Positions 19,703 through 27,882 of a stretch of 64,000 nucleotides of DNA are shown piece by piece. Each line of letters starts with the position of its first letter. Position 1 is the stretch's first letter. The stretch comes from Xenorhabdus bovienii (GTDB lineage Bacteria > Pseudomonadota > Gammaproteobacteria > Enterobacterales > Enterobacteriaceae). Both the position numbers and the translations under genes were made by a program. The notes below the pieces were generated by a model. It did no database searches. It was not told the origin of the DNA and was given only the letters and a program-made list of their open reading frames with translations. The stretch lies in contig NZ_JANAIF010000007.1 of assembly GCF_024721015.1 (NCBI RefSeq), positions 1 to 64,000 on the forward strand, written 5' to 3'.

Positions 19703-20870
19703 AAAACCTTCTGCGCTCATCGTCGGTACTGGTATCGGTGGGTTGTCATGCGCGATCGCATTGAAAAAAATTGGTTGGTCTGTGCGTCTCTTTGAGAAGA
19801 CGGACAGTTTACGAGCGACCGGATCGGGTCTGTCGGTAATGTCAAACGCCAGTTCGGCGATGAAGAAGCTGCTTGATATCGACCTCGGGTTGAAGAATTA
19901 TGGTGCTGAAGTTCGAGACTTTGAGATTCGGCATAGCTCAGGATTGCTCTTGAAGCGTCTCCCTGTTCAAAAAATCTCTGATGAGCAAGGCGCACCGAGT
20001 ATTTGCATATCAAGGGAAAACCTCCAGAGGGCGTTGTTGGATCAGCTTGGCGATGCTGATATTAGTTTTGGTAAGCGCGTAACTGGCTATAACGAAACTC
20101 ATGATGCCGTCCATATCAATTTTGAGGATGGCACCGTTTCATCGGGAGACATTATTGTCGGGGCTGATGGGTTTTATTCTGCAATTCGTGACGCGATCGG
20201 AACAGAATCTATTATCCAGGAAGCCAGTTATATTTGCTGGCTCGCCTTAGTTAAATACTCCCATCCCAAAATTACACCCGGCTACGTTGCCCATTATTGG
20301 GGGAGAGGGAAGCGTATGGGGATTGTAGATATCGGTGATGGCTGGGTGTATTGGTGGGGAACCGCGAATATGTCGAATGATGACGCCAAAAAATGGAAAG
20401 GTACGAATAGGGATGTAGCTAAGTTTTATGCGGGTTGGCCGGATCTTGTTCAAGACATCATTAACTCAACTGACAGTGAATCCATAATCACTGTTGACGC
20501 CAAAGATAGAACCTTCCCTGAAAATTGGACAAAGGGACGAGTGACTCTTCTCGGTGATGCAGCTCATCCGATGCTAACCAGTCTCGGTCAAGGTGCTGGA
20601 ATATCTATAGAAGATGCTGCGGTGCTGGGGTATGTGCTTAAAAATACTGAGGACTATAGTGCTGCGCTACGCCGATATGAAGCTATTCGGCAACCTCGTG
20701 CTCGCGCAATCGTCAACACCTCGCGATCTTTAAGTGATATTGAACAGCATGACCGCTTTTTCCCTTGTTTGGAGCGAGACGTTGGCATGTTGCTTACATC
20801 CAAAAAGTCCATGCGTAAACGGCTTCAGGATTCGCTGCTATTTGACGATCTCGCTATTCAAGCGCAATGA
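19695..20870 (+). CDS. pxaB: FAD-dependent monooxygenase, PxaB-like (ring-contracting)
   Basis: A group A flavoprotein monooxygenase. The Rossmann motif IVGTGIGGLSCAIALKKIGW is at the N terminus, GADGFYSAIRD near residue 155, and GRVTLLGDAAHPMLTSLGQGAGISIEDA near 280. The start at 19695 gives 391 residues and overlaps the NRPS gene by 8 bp, so the two are translationally coupled; an ATG two codons earlier is also possible. In the pyrrolizixenamide pathway, the partner enzyme oxidises the cyclised acyl-dehydroalanyl-proline intermediate in Baeyer-Villiger fashion, contracting it to a pyrrolizidine. That role is inferred here from family and gene order. Confidence 0.85.
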   Translation: MSRKPSALIVGTGIGGLSCAIALKKIGWSVRLFEKTDSLRATGSGLSVMSNASSAMKKLLDIDLGLKNYGAEVRDFEIRHSSGLLLKRLPVQKISDEQGAPSICISRENLQRALLDQLGDADISFGKRVTGYNETHDAVHINFEDGTVSSGDIIVGADGFYSAIRDAIGTESIIQEASYICWLALVKYSHPKITPGYVAHYWGRGKRMGIVDIGDGWVYWWGTANMSNDDAKKWKGTNRDVAKFYAGWPDLVQDIINSTDSESIITVDAKDRTFPENWTKGRVTLLGDAAHPMLTSLGQGAGISIEDAAVLGYVLKNTEDYSAALRRYEAIRQPRARAIVNTSRSLSDIEQHDRFFPCLERDVGMLLTSKKSMRKRLQDSLLFDDLAIQAQ

Positions 20871-20956
20871 ATGTGGTAGAAATATCCTTCAATTAACAGG
20901 GTGATGTCATGTCAAAAAAAGCATACTGATAATGACGCATCATCTGGATTAAGCTA

Positions 20957-21008
20957 AACGGCTGCATGAAAACTTGCTAACAGTGGCTTTTATGTTTTCG
21001 CAGCCGTT
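20957..21008. repeat. Long imperfect stem-loop between pxaB and the IOR gene
   Basis: AACGGCTGC-at-GAAAAC (20957-20973) pairs with GTTTTC-GCAGCCGTT (20994-21008), a 15-bp stem with a 2-nt bulge around a 20-nt loop. It lies between two convergent genes and may act as a bidirectional terminator, although T tracts are weak. The rest of 20871-21084 contains only a 6-codon ORF start (20909) that looks like a scar. Confidence 0.6.
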
Positions 21009-21084
21009 CATTCATTAATAATATGGGAACCGCTTAACCTCACCGTACCCGAAATATTTTTTATCTGTGCTATCACTCTGTTTT

Positions 21085-24000
21085 TTATAGCTCTTCCAGT
21101 AATGCCTCCTTACGCTCCATCATGTTTTTTATCGCTTTTTGCTTAACATGACCGAAGCCACGGACTTGATCGGGCAGCTCCGCGAGTTGCTGACAGATCG
21201 CTAAATTATCGCGGTTCAGTTTTTCTATCAGAAAATCAAGTAATCGCTCATATTCGAGCAGTAAATTTCTTTCCTGTTTGCGTTCTTCCTGATAGCCGAA
21301 AATATCGAACATGGTTCCACGAAGTGGCTTACATGCGGCAAGAACGCGGAGGATAGGGATGATCCATGTGCCATATTCTTTTTTTCCTCTCTCGCCTGTA
21401 CGTGGGTCTTTGCGATTGAAAAGGGGCAGGCTGAGGTGAAAGCGAATGTTATCCGTATTATCAAACTGTGAGCGGAGATTCTCGAAAAAGTCGCTTTTGG
21501 CGTAGAGTCGCGCGACTTCATATTCATCCTTATAAGCCATTAGTTTAAATAAGTTTTCAGCGACCGATTTGGCAATTTCTTCTGCATCAATTTGTTGCGT
21601 GACCAGTTGAATCTGAGCAACGCGACTGAGATAACGCTGTGCATATCTTTCATTCTGGTAATCAACCAAAAATTGATATCGATGCATAATGAGATCATCC
21701 AGCGTCTTAATGCTTTTTTGCGGCTTGATGTGCAGGCGCTCATTCAGGATATCTGGCTGTACAGCAGCAATGCGGCCGATATGGAAAGCGCGTCGTGCAC
21801 TGTCTGTGGCATTGCCCAGTGCCTGAATGGTATGGTCGATAGCAGAAAGCGTGATTGGAATCTTGCCGAGCTGCCATGCATAACCGATTAATACGATATT
21901 TGTTTGGTTTCTGTCACCGACCAGATCAGCCGCCATTATTTCGGCATCAATGGAATTTAATGTTTGGCAGTGTTGGTGAAGAGTCGTCATCATCTTGGGA
22001 TGATCCAGATTCAGGGTGGGAGCCCGAAGCATAGTGCCGATTTGCGTTTCATGGGTATTGAGGACGCATTTCGTTGCATTTTTTGACATCACTGTCAGTG
22101 AATTTTGTCCCATTGTGGCCACTAAATCAGCCGCGATAACGAGATTAGCGCGCCCACGGTCAATTCTGACTTGATGTAGCTTATTCATATCATGGCATAA
22201 TCGGACATGGGTGATTGCTTCACCGCCTTTTTGTGCAAAGCCCGTAAAATTGAGCAGACTGACGGAATAATTATCCGCTTCGGCCGCAATCGCCAGTAAA
22301 TTCCCTGCTGTGACGATACCTGTACCACCTACGCCGACGAGCAGGATTTCATAAGGGTTATCGCTAATGATCGGTGTTGGCTGGGGTAATTCACGGAGTA
22401 ATTTGTCTAGATCGCCTTGCGGGATTATTTTACTGAGATCATGGCGTGGATTGGCATTTTCGACGGTGACAAAGCTGGGGCAAAACCCTTTCAGACAGGA
22501 TAGATCGGAGTTGCAGACGTGCTGATCGATCTTGCGTTTAGTCCCCAAAGGGGTTTTGACCGGGATCACTGCGAGGCAATTTGATTGTACCTGACAGTCA
22601 CCACATCCCTCACAGACCAACTCGTTAATCACGGCGCGTCGTGTCGCTTTCGGCTCCAGACCTCGCTTTCTCTTGCGGCGCAGTTCTGTGGCACAGGCCT
22701 GATCGTAGATAATTACGGTTACCCCCGCGATTTCTCGAAAGCGTTTCTGCACCTCTTCGAGGTAATCACGTTGATAGAGCGTCACCTTAGCGGGTAGCAG
22801 GTTTTTATCCTGATATTTATCAATATTATCTGTAACGATAGCGACTTCTTTGACCCCTTCAGCCAGCATTAAGGCCGCAATCTGCGATATGGTAAGATTG
22901 CCATCTAGTGGCTGTCCTCCAGTCATTGCCACAGCCTGATTAAATAGCAATTTATAAGTAATTCGATTGCCTGCGGCTACTGATTGGCGAATGGATAAAT
23001 GGCCGGAATGGAAATAGGTCCCATCGCCTAAATTCTGAAAGACATGGGGACGGTTGATAAAAGGTGAGTGTCCGACCCAGTCGGCACCTTCCCCTCCCAT
23101 TTGGACAAAACCAAATCCCGTATTGCGATCCATCCAAGCCGCCATGACATGACACCCAATACCAATATGGGCTTGGCTGCCGTCAGGTAAACGGGTTGAA
23201 GTGCTATGGGGACACCCTGCGCAGAAATAAGGCGTGCGTTTGGGAAGCGTGAGATCGTGTGGTGTTGTTTTGGTTGCCCATTCCAGAGGAACTGAGAGAA
23301 ACAAATCGAGTTTGTGTAGCCATCCAGAAAGCAGGGGAGTAATCAATGAAGGGCGTAACTCAATGTCTGCGGGTAAAAGTTGCTGGCCAAGATGGTTGTG
23401 TTTGCCTATCAGCTTAATATTTTTCTGTGAATTAACCAGATGGCGTGCCAGCAGTATCTCGACAACAGCGCTCTTCTCCTCAATAACAAAAATATCAGTG
23501 ACCTGTGAAGCAAGATCGCTGAGAAGCGGCGACAGAGGATAGACTAAGCGGACATGGACAAAAGCCACCCCTTGTTTGGCGAGTTGGGAAGGCGTTAAGC
23601 CTCCGGCACGTAAGGCTTCCAGCACATCTCGGTGAGCTTTGCCAACGGTGACCAGCAGGGCACGCGGATGGGCGCACGGGGCAAGGAGTTGATCGATCGG
23701 ATTAGCTCTGGCGAAGGCTTCAACGGCTTTAAGTTTATAGGCCAAGCGTTTCTCAATCTGTGGGCCGGGAAGATCAGGCCAGCGCCAATGCAGCCCATCT
23801 GGCCCAGAATCGATTTCAGGTGTTTCATACTCAGGAAAGGGTTTGCTTTCTCTGATAGCACTACTTTCCACAACTTCACTGATTGCTTTAAACCCGACCC
23901 AAGCCCCACTCGCGCGTGATGCCGCCCAGCCCCATAATCCTACATCGTGATAGTCAGAAACAGATGCTGGATGCAAAATCGGCATGCTCCAAGCCATTAA

Positions 24001-24453
24001 AGCGAGATCAGATTGATGGGACATGGAGGAGGAGACACAACCGTGGTCATCACCGAGGAGTACAAGTACCCCGCCGTGTGGTGAGGAGCCATAGGCGTTG
24101 CCATGCCTGAGCGCATCGCCAGAGCGATCCACTCCAGGCCCTTTGCCGTACCACATGCCAAAGACGCCGATAACATTCCGATCAGGGTCGGATTCGATTT
24201 TTTGAGTACCGATAAGTGCAGTGGCGGCTAGATCTTCGTTGATGGCAGGTTGAAAGCGAATATTGGCTTGAGCAAGTTCTTTACCATGCTGCCATAATGC
24301 CTGATCTAAACGAGCTAAGGGAGAGCCGCGATATCCAGAAACAAACCCCGCAGTGTTGAGATTATGGCTTTTATCCAGTTCAGCCTGAGCGAGTAAAAGC
24401 TCAGCAAGGGCATCAGTACCTGTGACAAATTTAGATGGATAATGTCGAGTCAT
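21085..24453 (-). CDS. Fused indolepyruvate ferredoxin oxidoreductase (2-oxoacid:acceptor oxidoreductase)
   Basis: This 1122-residue single-chain enzyme combines the alpha and beta parts of archaeal IorAB. The N-terminal part has GYRGSPLARLDQAL and a thiamine-diphosphate region (GMWYGKGPGVDRSGDALRHGN; FCAGCPHSTSTRLPDGS; GIGCHVMAAWMDR). A cysteine segment near residues 612-655 (CEGCGDCQ..C, CNSDLSCLKGFCP) is likely an Fe-S site. The gamma-type domain begins near 704 (GVGGTGIVTAGNLL). A C-terminal extension of about 230 residues follows. The enzyme oxidatively decarboxylates indole- or arylpyruvates to arylacetyl-CoA. It faces pxaB convergently and sits inside the tRNA-bounded segment. A functional link with the NRPS is possible but unproven. 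Confidence 0.88.
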   Translation of the reverse strand: MTRHYPSKFVTGTDALAELLLAQAELDKSHNLNTAGFVSGYRGSPLARLDQALWQHGKELAQANIRFQPAINEDLAATALIGTQKIESDPDRNVIGVFGMWYGKGPGVDRSGDALRHGNAYGSSPHGGVLVLLGDDHGCVSSSMSHQSDLALMAWSMPILHPASVSDYHDVGLWGWAASRASGAWVGFKAISEVVESSAIRESKPFPEYETPEIDSGPDGLHWRWPDLPGPQIEKRLAYKLKAVEAFARANPIDQLLAPCAHPRALLVTVGKAHRDVLEALRAGGLTPSQLAKQGVAFVHVRLVYPLSPLLSDLASQVTDIFVIEEKSAVVEILLARHLVNSQKNIKLIGKHNHLGQQLLPADIELRPSLITPLLSGWLHKLDLFLSVPLEWATKTTPHDLTLPKRTPYFCAGCPHSTSTRLPDGSQAHIGIGCHVMAAWMDRNTGFGFVQMGGEGADWVGHSPFINRPHVFQNLGDGTYFHSGHLSIRQSVAAGNRITYKLLFNQAVAMTGGQPLDGNLTISQIAALMLAEGVKEVAIVTDNIDKYQDKNLLPAKVTLYQRDYLEEVQKRFREIAGVTVIIYDQACATELRRKRKRGLEPKATRRAVINELVCEGCGDCQVQSNCLAVIPVKTPLGTKRKIDQHVCNSDLSCLKGFCPSFVTVENANPRHDLSKIIPQGDLDKLLRELPQPTPIISDNPYEILLVGVGGTGIVTAGNLLAIAAEADNYSVSLLNFTGFAQKGGEAITHVRLCHDMNKLHQVRIDRGRANLVIAADLVATMGQNSLTVMSKNATKCVLNTHETQIGTMLRAPTLNLDHPKMMTTLHQHCQTLNSIDAEIMAADLVGDRNQTNIVLIGYAWQLGKIPITLSAIDHTIQALGNATDSARRAFHIGRIAAVQPDILNERLHIKPQKSIKTLDDLIMHRYQFLVDYQNERYAQRYLSRVAQIQLVTQQIDAEEIAKSVAENLFKLMAYKDEYEVARLYAKSDFFENLRSQFDNTDNIRFHLSLPLFNRKDPRTGERGKKEYGTWIIPILRVLAACKPLRGTMFDIFGYQEERKQERNLLLEYERLLDFLIEKLNRDNLAICQQLAELPDQVRGFGHVKQKAIKNMMERKEALLEEL

Positions 24454-24670
24454 ACACTTGGCCCTTTTTGAGGAGCATTATTGTCTAAGATACGACCAAA
24501 ACTATCTCTAATCTATTGCCCTAGAATTATTCCGACAAGCACAAATCTTATTAGAGGTTAGTTGTATATTTAGTGTTAATTTTTAGAATCACAAATGTTT
24601 CTAAAATGGATGTATACTCTCATTGGCGAATGTTTTTTGAACGTTTGGCATAAGAGTGCATGCAAAGGAC

Positions 24671-24699
24671 TTGTCATCTTCTCTGAGCAAGTCCATAAT
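24671..24699 (+). promoter_or_regulatory. Sigma-70 promoter of tRNA-Gly copy 3
   Basis: -35 TTGTCA (24671-24676), a 17-bp spacer, -10 CATAAT (24694-24699), then AGCGCCT. The tRNA starts 90 bases downstream of the -10 end. Confidence 0.8.
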
Positions 24700-24788
24700 A
24701 GCGCCTATTCCTGACATGCAGATTAAAAAATAGTATTATTAATCATAAGCATTCAGGCACTTCAGGCTAAATAACAGCCATCAGCGAC

Positions 24789-24864
<76 letters not shown>

Positions 24865-25065
24865 ATATCTTATCTATAAACTTTAAACTTCTACTGATAT
24901 TTACACCTCTCTGAAAAAAATGGTCTAGCCCATATTTTCCGTCTTAACAAATTTCATTGAAATCTAATAGCGATTGACCCTTTTAAGATTAGCAGCTATG
25001 CGATGTTCATAGACGGGTTCTTAAGAATTAAGTTTTTCAAAACTGAAATGGTCGACAAAAATTTG

Positions 25066-25995
25066 TCAAGTGGGTTCCCATACAGCTTGCCCGTGCCAAC
25101 AATCTTCAATTGCGGCAATAAACCCTTTCACCTTTGGAGACAGGTGCCGTTTTGTGGGGTAAACGGCACATATTGGCGGCTCAGTTCGGCAAAATCGATC
25201 TAATACGGGGACAAGGGTGCCGGCTGCTACTTGTTCGCCGACCAGGAAGGCACCAACTTGACATAAGCCGCACCCTTCTAAGGCTGCATCTCGCAACGCT
25301 TCTGTATTGTTGAAACGCATCCTTCCTTTGGCAGGGTAATCGCGGTGTTGGCTATTCACTTCGTAGTGCCACGGAACTGGCATACCTCGATGTGAGAACA
25401 CTAACGTGTCATGGTGCAACAGGTCATCTGGCACTTCAGGAATACCGTGAGTTTCTAAATAGTGGGGGGATGCACATGTAATGAGTCGGTGAGGAGCGAG
25501 AACCTTGCGAACGAGCCGGCTATCATCGTTACCGCCAATGCGAATGGTCAAATCGATCCCATCACGAACAAGGTCACTGTACTCGTCCGAAAACGTGACT
25601 TCCGCATCAACTTCAGGCCACCTCTCTAGGAAATTGCGGAGAATTGGCAAAACATGTAAGCGACCGAATGCCACAGGAAGATCGATACGAAGGTGTCCTT
25701 TTGGTGTTTGGTTCCGCTTGTTTATCACGTTTCCCGCTTCGTCGACTTCGGCCAAGATGCGTATAGCATGCTCATAAAACACCTGCCCTTCCTCGGTAAG
25801 GCTAACGCTTCTTGTGGTTCGGTGAATAAGCCTGGTAGTCAGGCATTTTTCCAGCCGGGTAATGCACTTCCCAGCAGCCGACCGCGATATCCCGAGTTTC
25901 TCGGCAGCCATTGTGAAACTGTGGGCATCAGCGACTCTTACAAACACTAAAATGTCGGATAAATGATCGAAAGGCATTTGTATTATATTAGCCAC
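25066..25995 (-). CDS. LysR-family transcriptional regulator
   Basis: 309 residues with an N-terminal LysR helix-turn-helix (residues ~10-65: DILVFVRVADAHSFTMAAEKLGISRSAAGKCITRLEKCLTTRLIHRTTRSVSLTEEG) and a periplasmic-binding-like effector domain. It resembles the large DsdC/YafC/AaeR-like enterobacterial group. It is divergent from the MFS gene at 26152 across 156 bp, the classic arrangement for a LysR activator controlling its neighbour. An alternative start at residue 7 (MPFDHL) is possible. The inducer is unknown. Confidence 0.87.
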   Translation of the reverse strand: MANIIQMPFDHLSDILVFVRVADAHSFTMAAEKLGISRSAAGKCITRLEKCLTTRLIHRTTRSVSLTEEGQVFYEHAIRILAEVDEAGNVINKRNQTPKGHLRIDLPVAFGRLHVLPILRNFLERWPEVDAEVTFSDEYSDLVRDGIDLTIRIGGNDDSRLVRKVLAPHRLITCASPHYLETHGIPEVPDDLLHHDTLVFSHRGMPVPWHYEVNSQHRDYPAKGRMRFNNTEALRDAALEGCGLCQVGAFLVGEQVAAGTLVPVLDRFCRTEPPICAVYPTKRHLSPKVKGFIAAIEDCWHGQAVWEPT

Positions 25996-26151
25996 GAATT
26001 GTCCCCAATGTTGCTCTTATAGTGTAGTTTATCATCTGATTGGATACAGTTACAATGTTGCAGTTCAGTGGCGTTGTTGCCCTCGATCGGTCTGTTTCCT
26101 GATCATCCGCAACAGTCTATTCAAAAAAGAGTCTTCAACTGAGGAAATTCA

Positions 26152-27345
26152 ATGAACAGATCCCATCCGGTAGAGGAGCAAACAGGAAATGTTATGAGAC
26201 CGTGGTTAGCTGTGACTGCAATAGGTTTGTCAACGTTTTCCGTCGTTACAACCGAGATGTTACCTGTCGGTCTCTTGAATCCAATTGCGGATACGCTTAA
26301 CTCAACTGTCGGCACTGCTGGATTGATGATTTCGTTGCCGGCGCTGCTCGCTGCGTTATTTGCTCCGCTCGCTGTTCTCGCCTCTGGGGGCATAAACCGC
26401 AGAACGATCCTCTGTTTCCTTATTATCCTCCTTATTATGGCAAACATTGCATCGGCAACCGCAACCAGCATGAACTGGTTGTTGGCGGCACGCGTCATTG
26501 TCGGATTCTGCATGGGGGGGATTTGGGCTATCGCTGGTGGTCTGGCGGGGCGCTTGGTGTCACCAGGTTCTGTTGGTCTGGCGACATCGATTATTTTTGG
26601 GGGAGTTGCTGCGGCGTCTGTGTTCGGAGTACCACTAGGGGCATTTATTGGTGACGCTTTTGGGTGGCGTGCAGCATTTCTAGCAATGGCTATTTTAGCG
26701 ATGCTGGTGCTAATCCTCCTCATAAAATCATTACCATCACTTCCGGTGAATAACTCTGTAACAATAGGACAGTTTGCTGAGGTGCTTGCGAACCGAAAAG
26801 TTTTAGTCGGCCTTTTGGTCACGTTTTTTCTGGTCGCTGGTCATTTTATGGCGTACACATATGTACGACCACTGCTCCAGACCGTCTCCAAGTTTGATAA
26901 TAGCTGGATTAGTCCACTTTTGTTTGCCTACGGCCTTGCTGGAATAGCGGGGAATTTTCTTGCTGGCAGCATCGCTACGAAGCAACTTCGCTGGACTCTC
27001 GTGTTTATCGCAATTGGCATAACTGCTGCCGTTCTCCTTTTTTCTCCTTTGGGAGGATCTATCACAGGTGGTAGCCTCATTACTCTCTTGTGGGGCGTTG
27101 CGTATGGCGGAGTTTCGGTTTCGTTGATGACATGGATGATGATTGCTGCATCAAAGTCAATTGAAGTTGCGACCTCTCTTTACATCGCGATATTTAATAT
27201 TGGCATTGCGTCAGGATCGTTCCTTGGAAGCCAAGTTGTCGATAAATACGGACTTCTGACTAATACAACACTTGCTGGAGTGGTTGCCATTCTGGCGCTA
27301 GCTGTGCTCATATTTTCAAATATAAAAGCTGATCCTGCGCATTAA
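26152..27345 (+). CDS. MFS transporter, DHA1 family (AraJ/YdhP-like)
   Basis: 397 residues, about twelve membrane helices. The N-terminal AVTAIGLSTFSVVTTEMLPVGLLNPIAD and motif A-like APLAVLASGGINRRTIL are typical of the AraJ/SotB/NepI branch of DHA1 antiporters, which export sugars, purines or drugs. GAGGAAATTCA precedes the ATG. It is divergent from the LysR gene and is presumably its target. It might export a product made by the island but this is only inferred from position. Confidence 0.87.
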   Translation: MNRSHPVEEQTGNVMRPWLAVTAIGLSTFSVVTTEMLPVGLLNPIADTLNSTVGTAGLMISLPALLAALFAPLAVLASGGINRRTILCFLIILLIMANIASATATSMNWLLAARVIVGFCMGGIWAIAGGLAGRLVSPGSVGLATSIIFGGVAAASVFGVPLGAFIGDAFGWRAAFLAMAILAMLVLILLIKSLPSLPVNNSVTIGQFAEVLANRKVLVGLLVTFFLVAGHFMAYTYVRPLLQTVSKFDNSWISPLLFAYGLAGIAGNFLAGSIATKQLRWTLVFIAIGITAAVLLFSPLGGSITGGSLITLLWGVAYGGVSVSLMTWMMIAASKSIEVATSLYIAIFNIGIASGSFLGSQVVDKYGLLTNTTLAGVVAILALAVLIFSNIKADPAH

Positions 27346-27505
27346 CGACTGTTAATACGCTGAAATACCAACTGTTGACGTAATCATAAAAACTTTTGAA
27401 CTGAGTCAATGGTTACCGTTAATCAGCGCCGAAATTGTACAATCACAATGGAATCCCAGCCGTGGCTCCATTCTTGTCATATAGTATCTTGACCTATTGC
27501 TTTGA

Positions 27506-27826
27506 TCGCGGATAGTTCCGCGCCCACTGAGGACTGGCCACAATAGGTTGCATTTACCGATTGGATTACCAACCATGGGAAGGCCTCTTGTGACTAAGAG
27601 AGGGGTTACGTTTTTCTCAGGTTCGATGGACTATTATCTTCGAGCTATCGACAGTCGTAGCGGTAGCGAACTTTGGCGCAGCCGATTGCCAGTCGGGAGT
27701 CAAGCAGCTCCAATCACATACATTGGGAAAAAAACGAGAAAACAGTTCGTTGTTGTGACCGCAGGTGGCGCGCAGCGTTCAGACAAGGATCGGGGTGATT
27801 ATGTCATCGCCTATACGTTGCCGTGA
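27506..27826 (+). pseudogene. C-terminal remnant of PQQ glucose dehydrogenase (gcd)
   Basis: The frame reads IGLPTMGRPLVTKRGVTFFSGSMDYYLRAIDSRSGSELWRSRLPVGSQAAPITY and continues to GDYVIAYTLP. This matches the last ~90 residues of membrane-bound quinoprotein glucose dehydrogenase (E. coli Gcd: IGMPTMGGP, DNYLRAYNMSNGEKLW, GDYIVAYALP). The other ~700 residues are missing. The upstream 160 bases show no coding. It is a deletion scar beside the amidase gene. Confidence 0.8.
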
Positions 27827-27882
27827 AACATGTAACCTCGTTCTACAAGGATACGGGCTTATCTCCAATATCAATATAGGGT

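Noticed and set aside
26121-26822. 233-codon frame antisense to the MFS gene
   Set aside because: The low-complexity Ala/Pro/Thr product is typical of the complement of a hydrophobic membrane protein.
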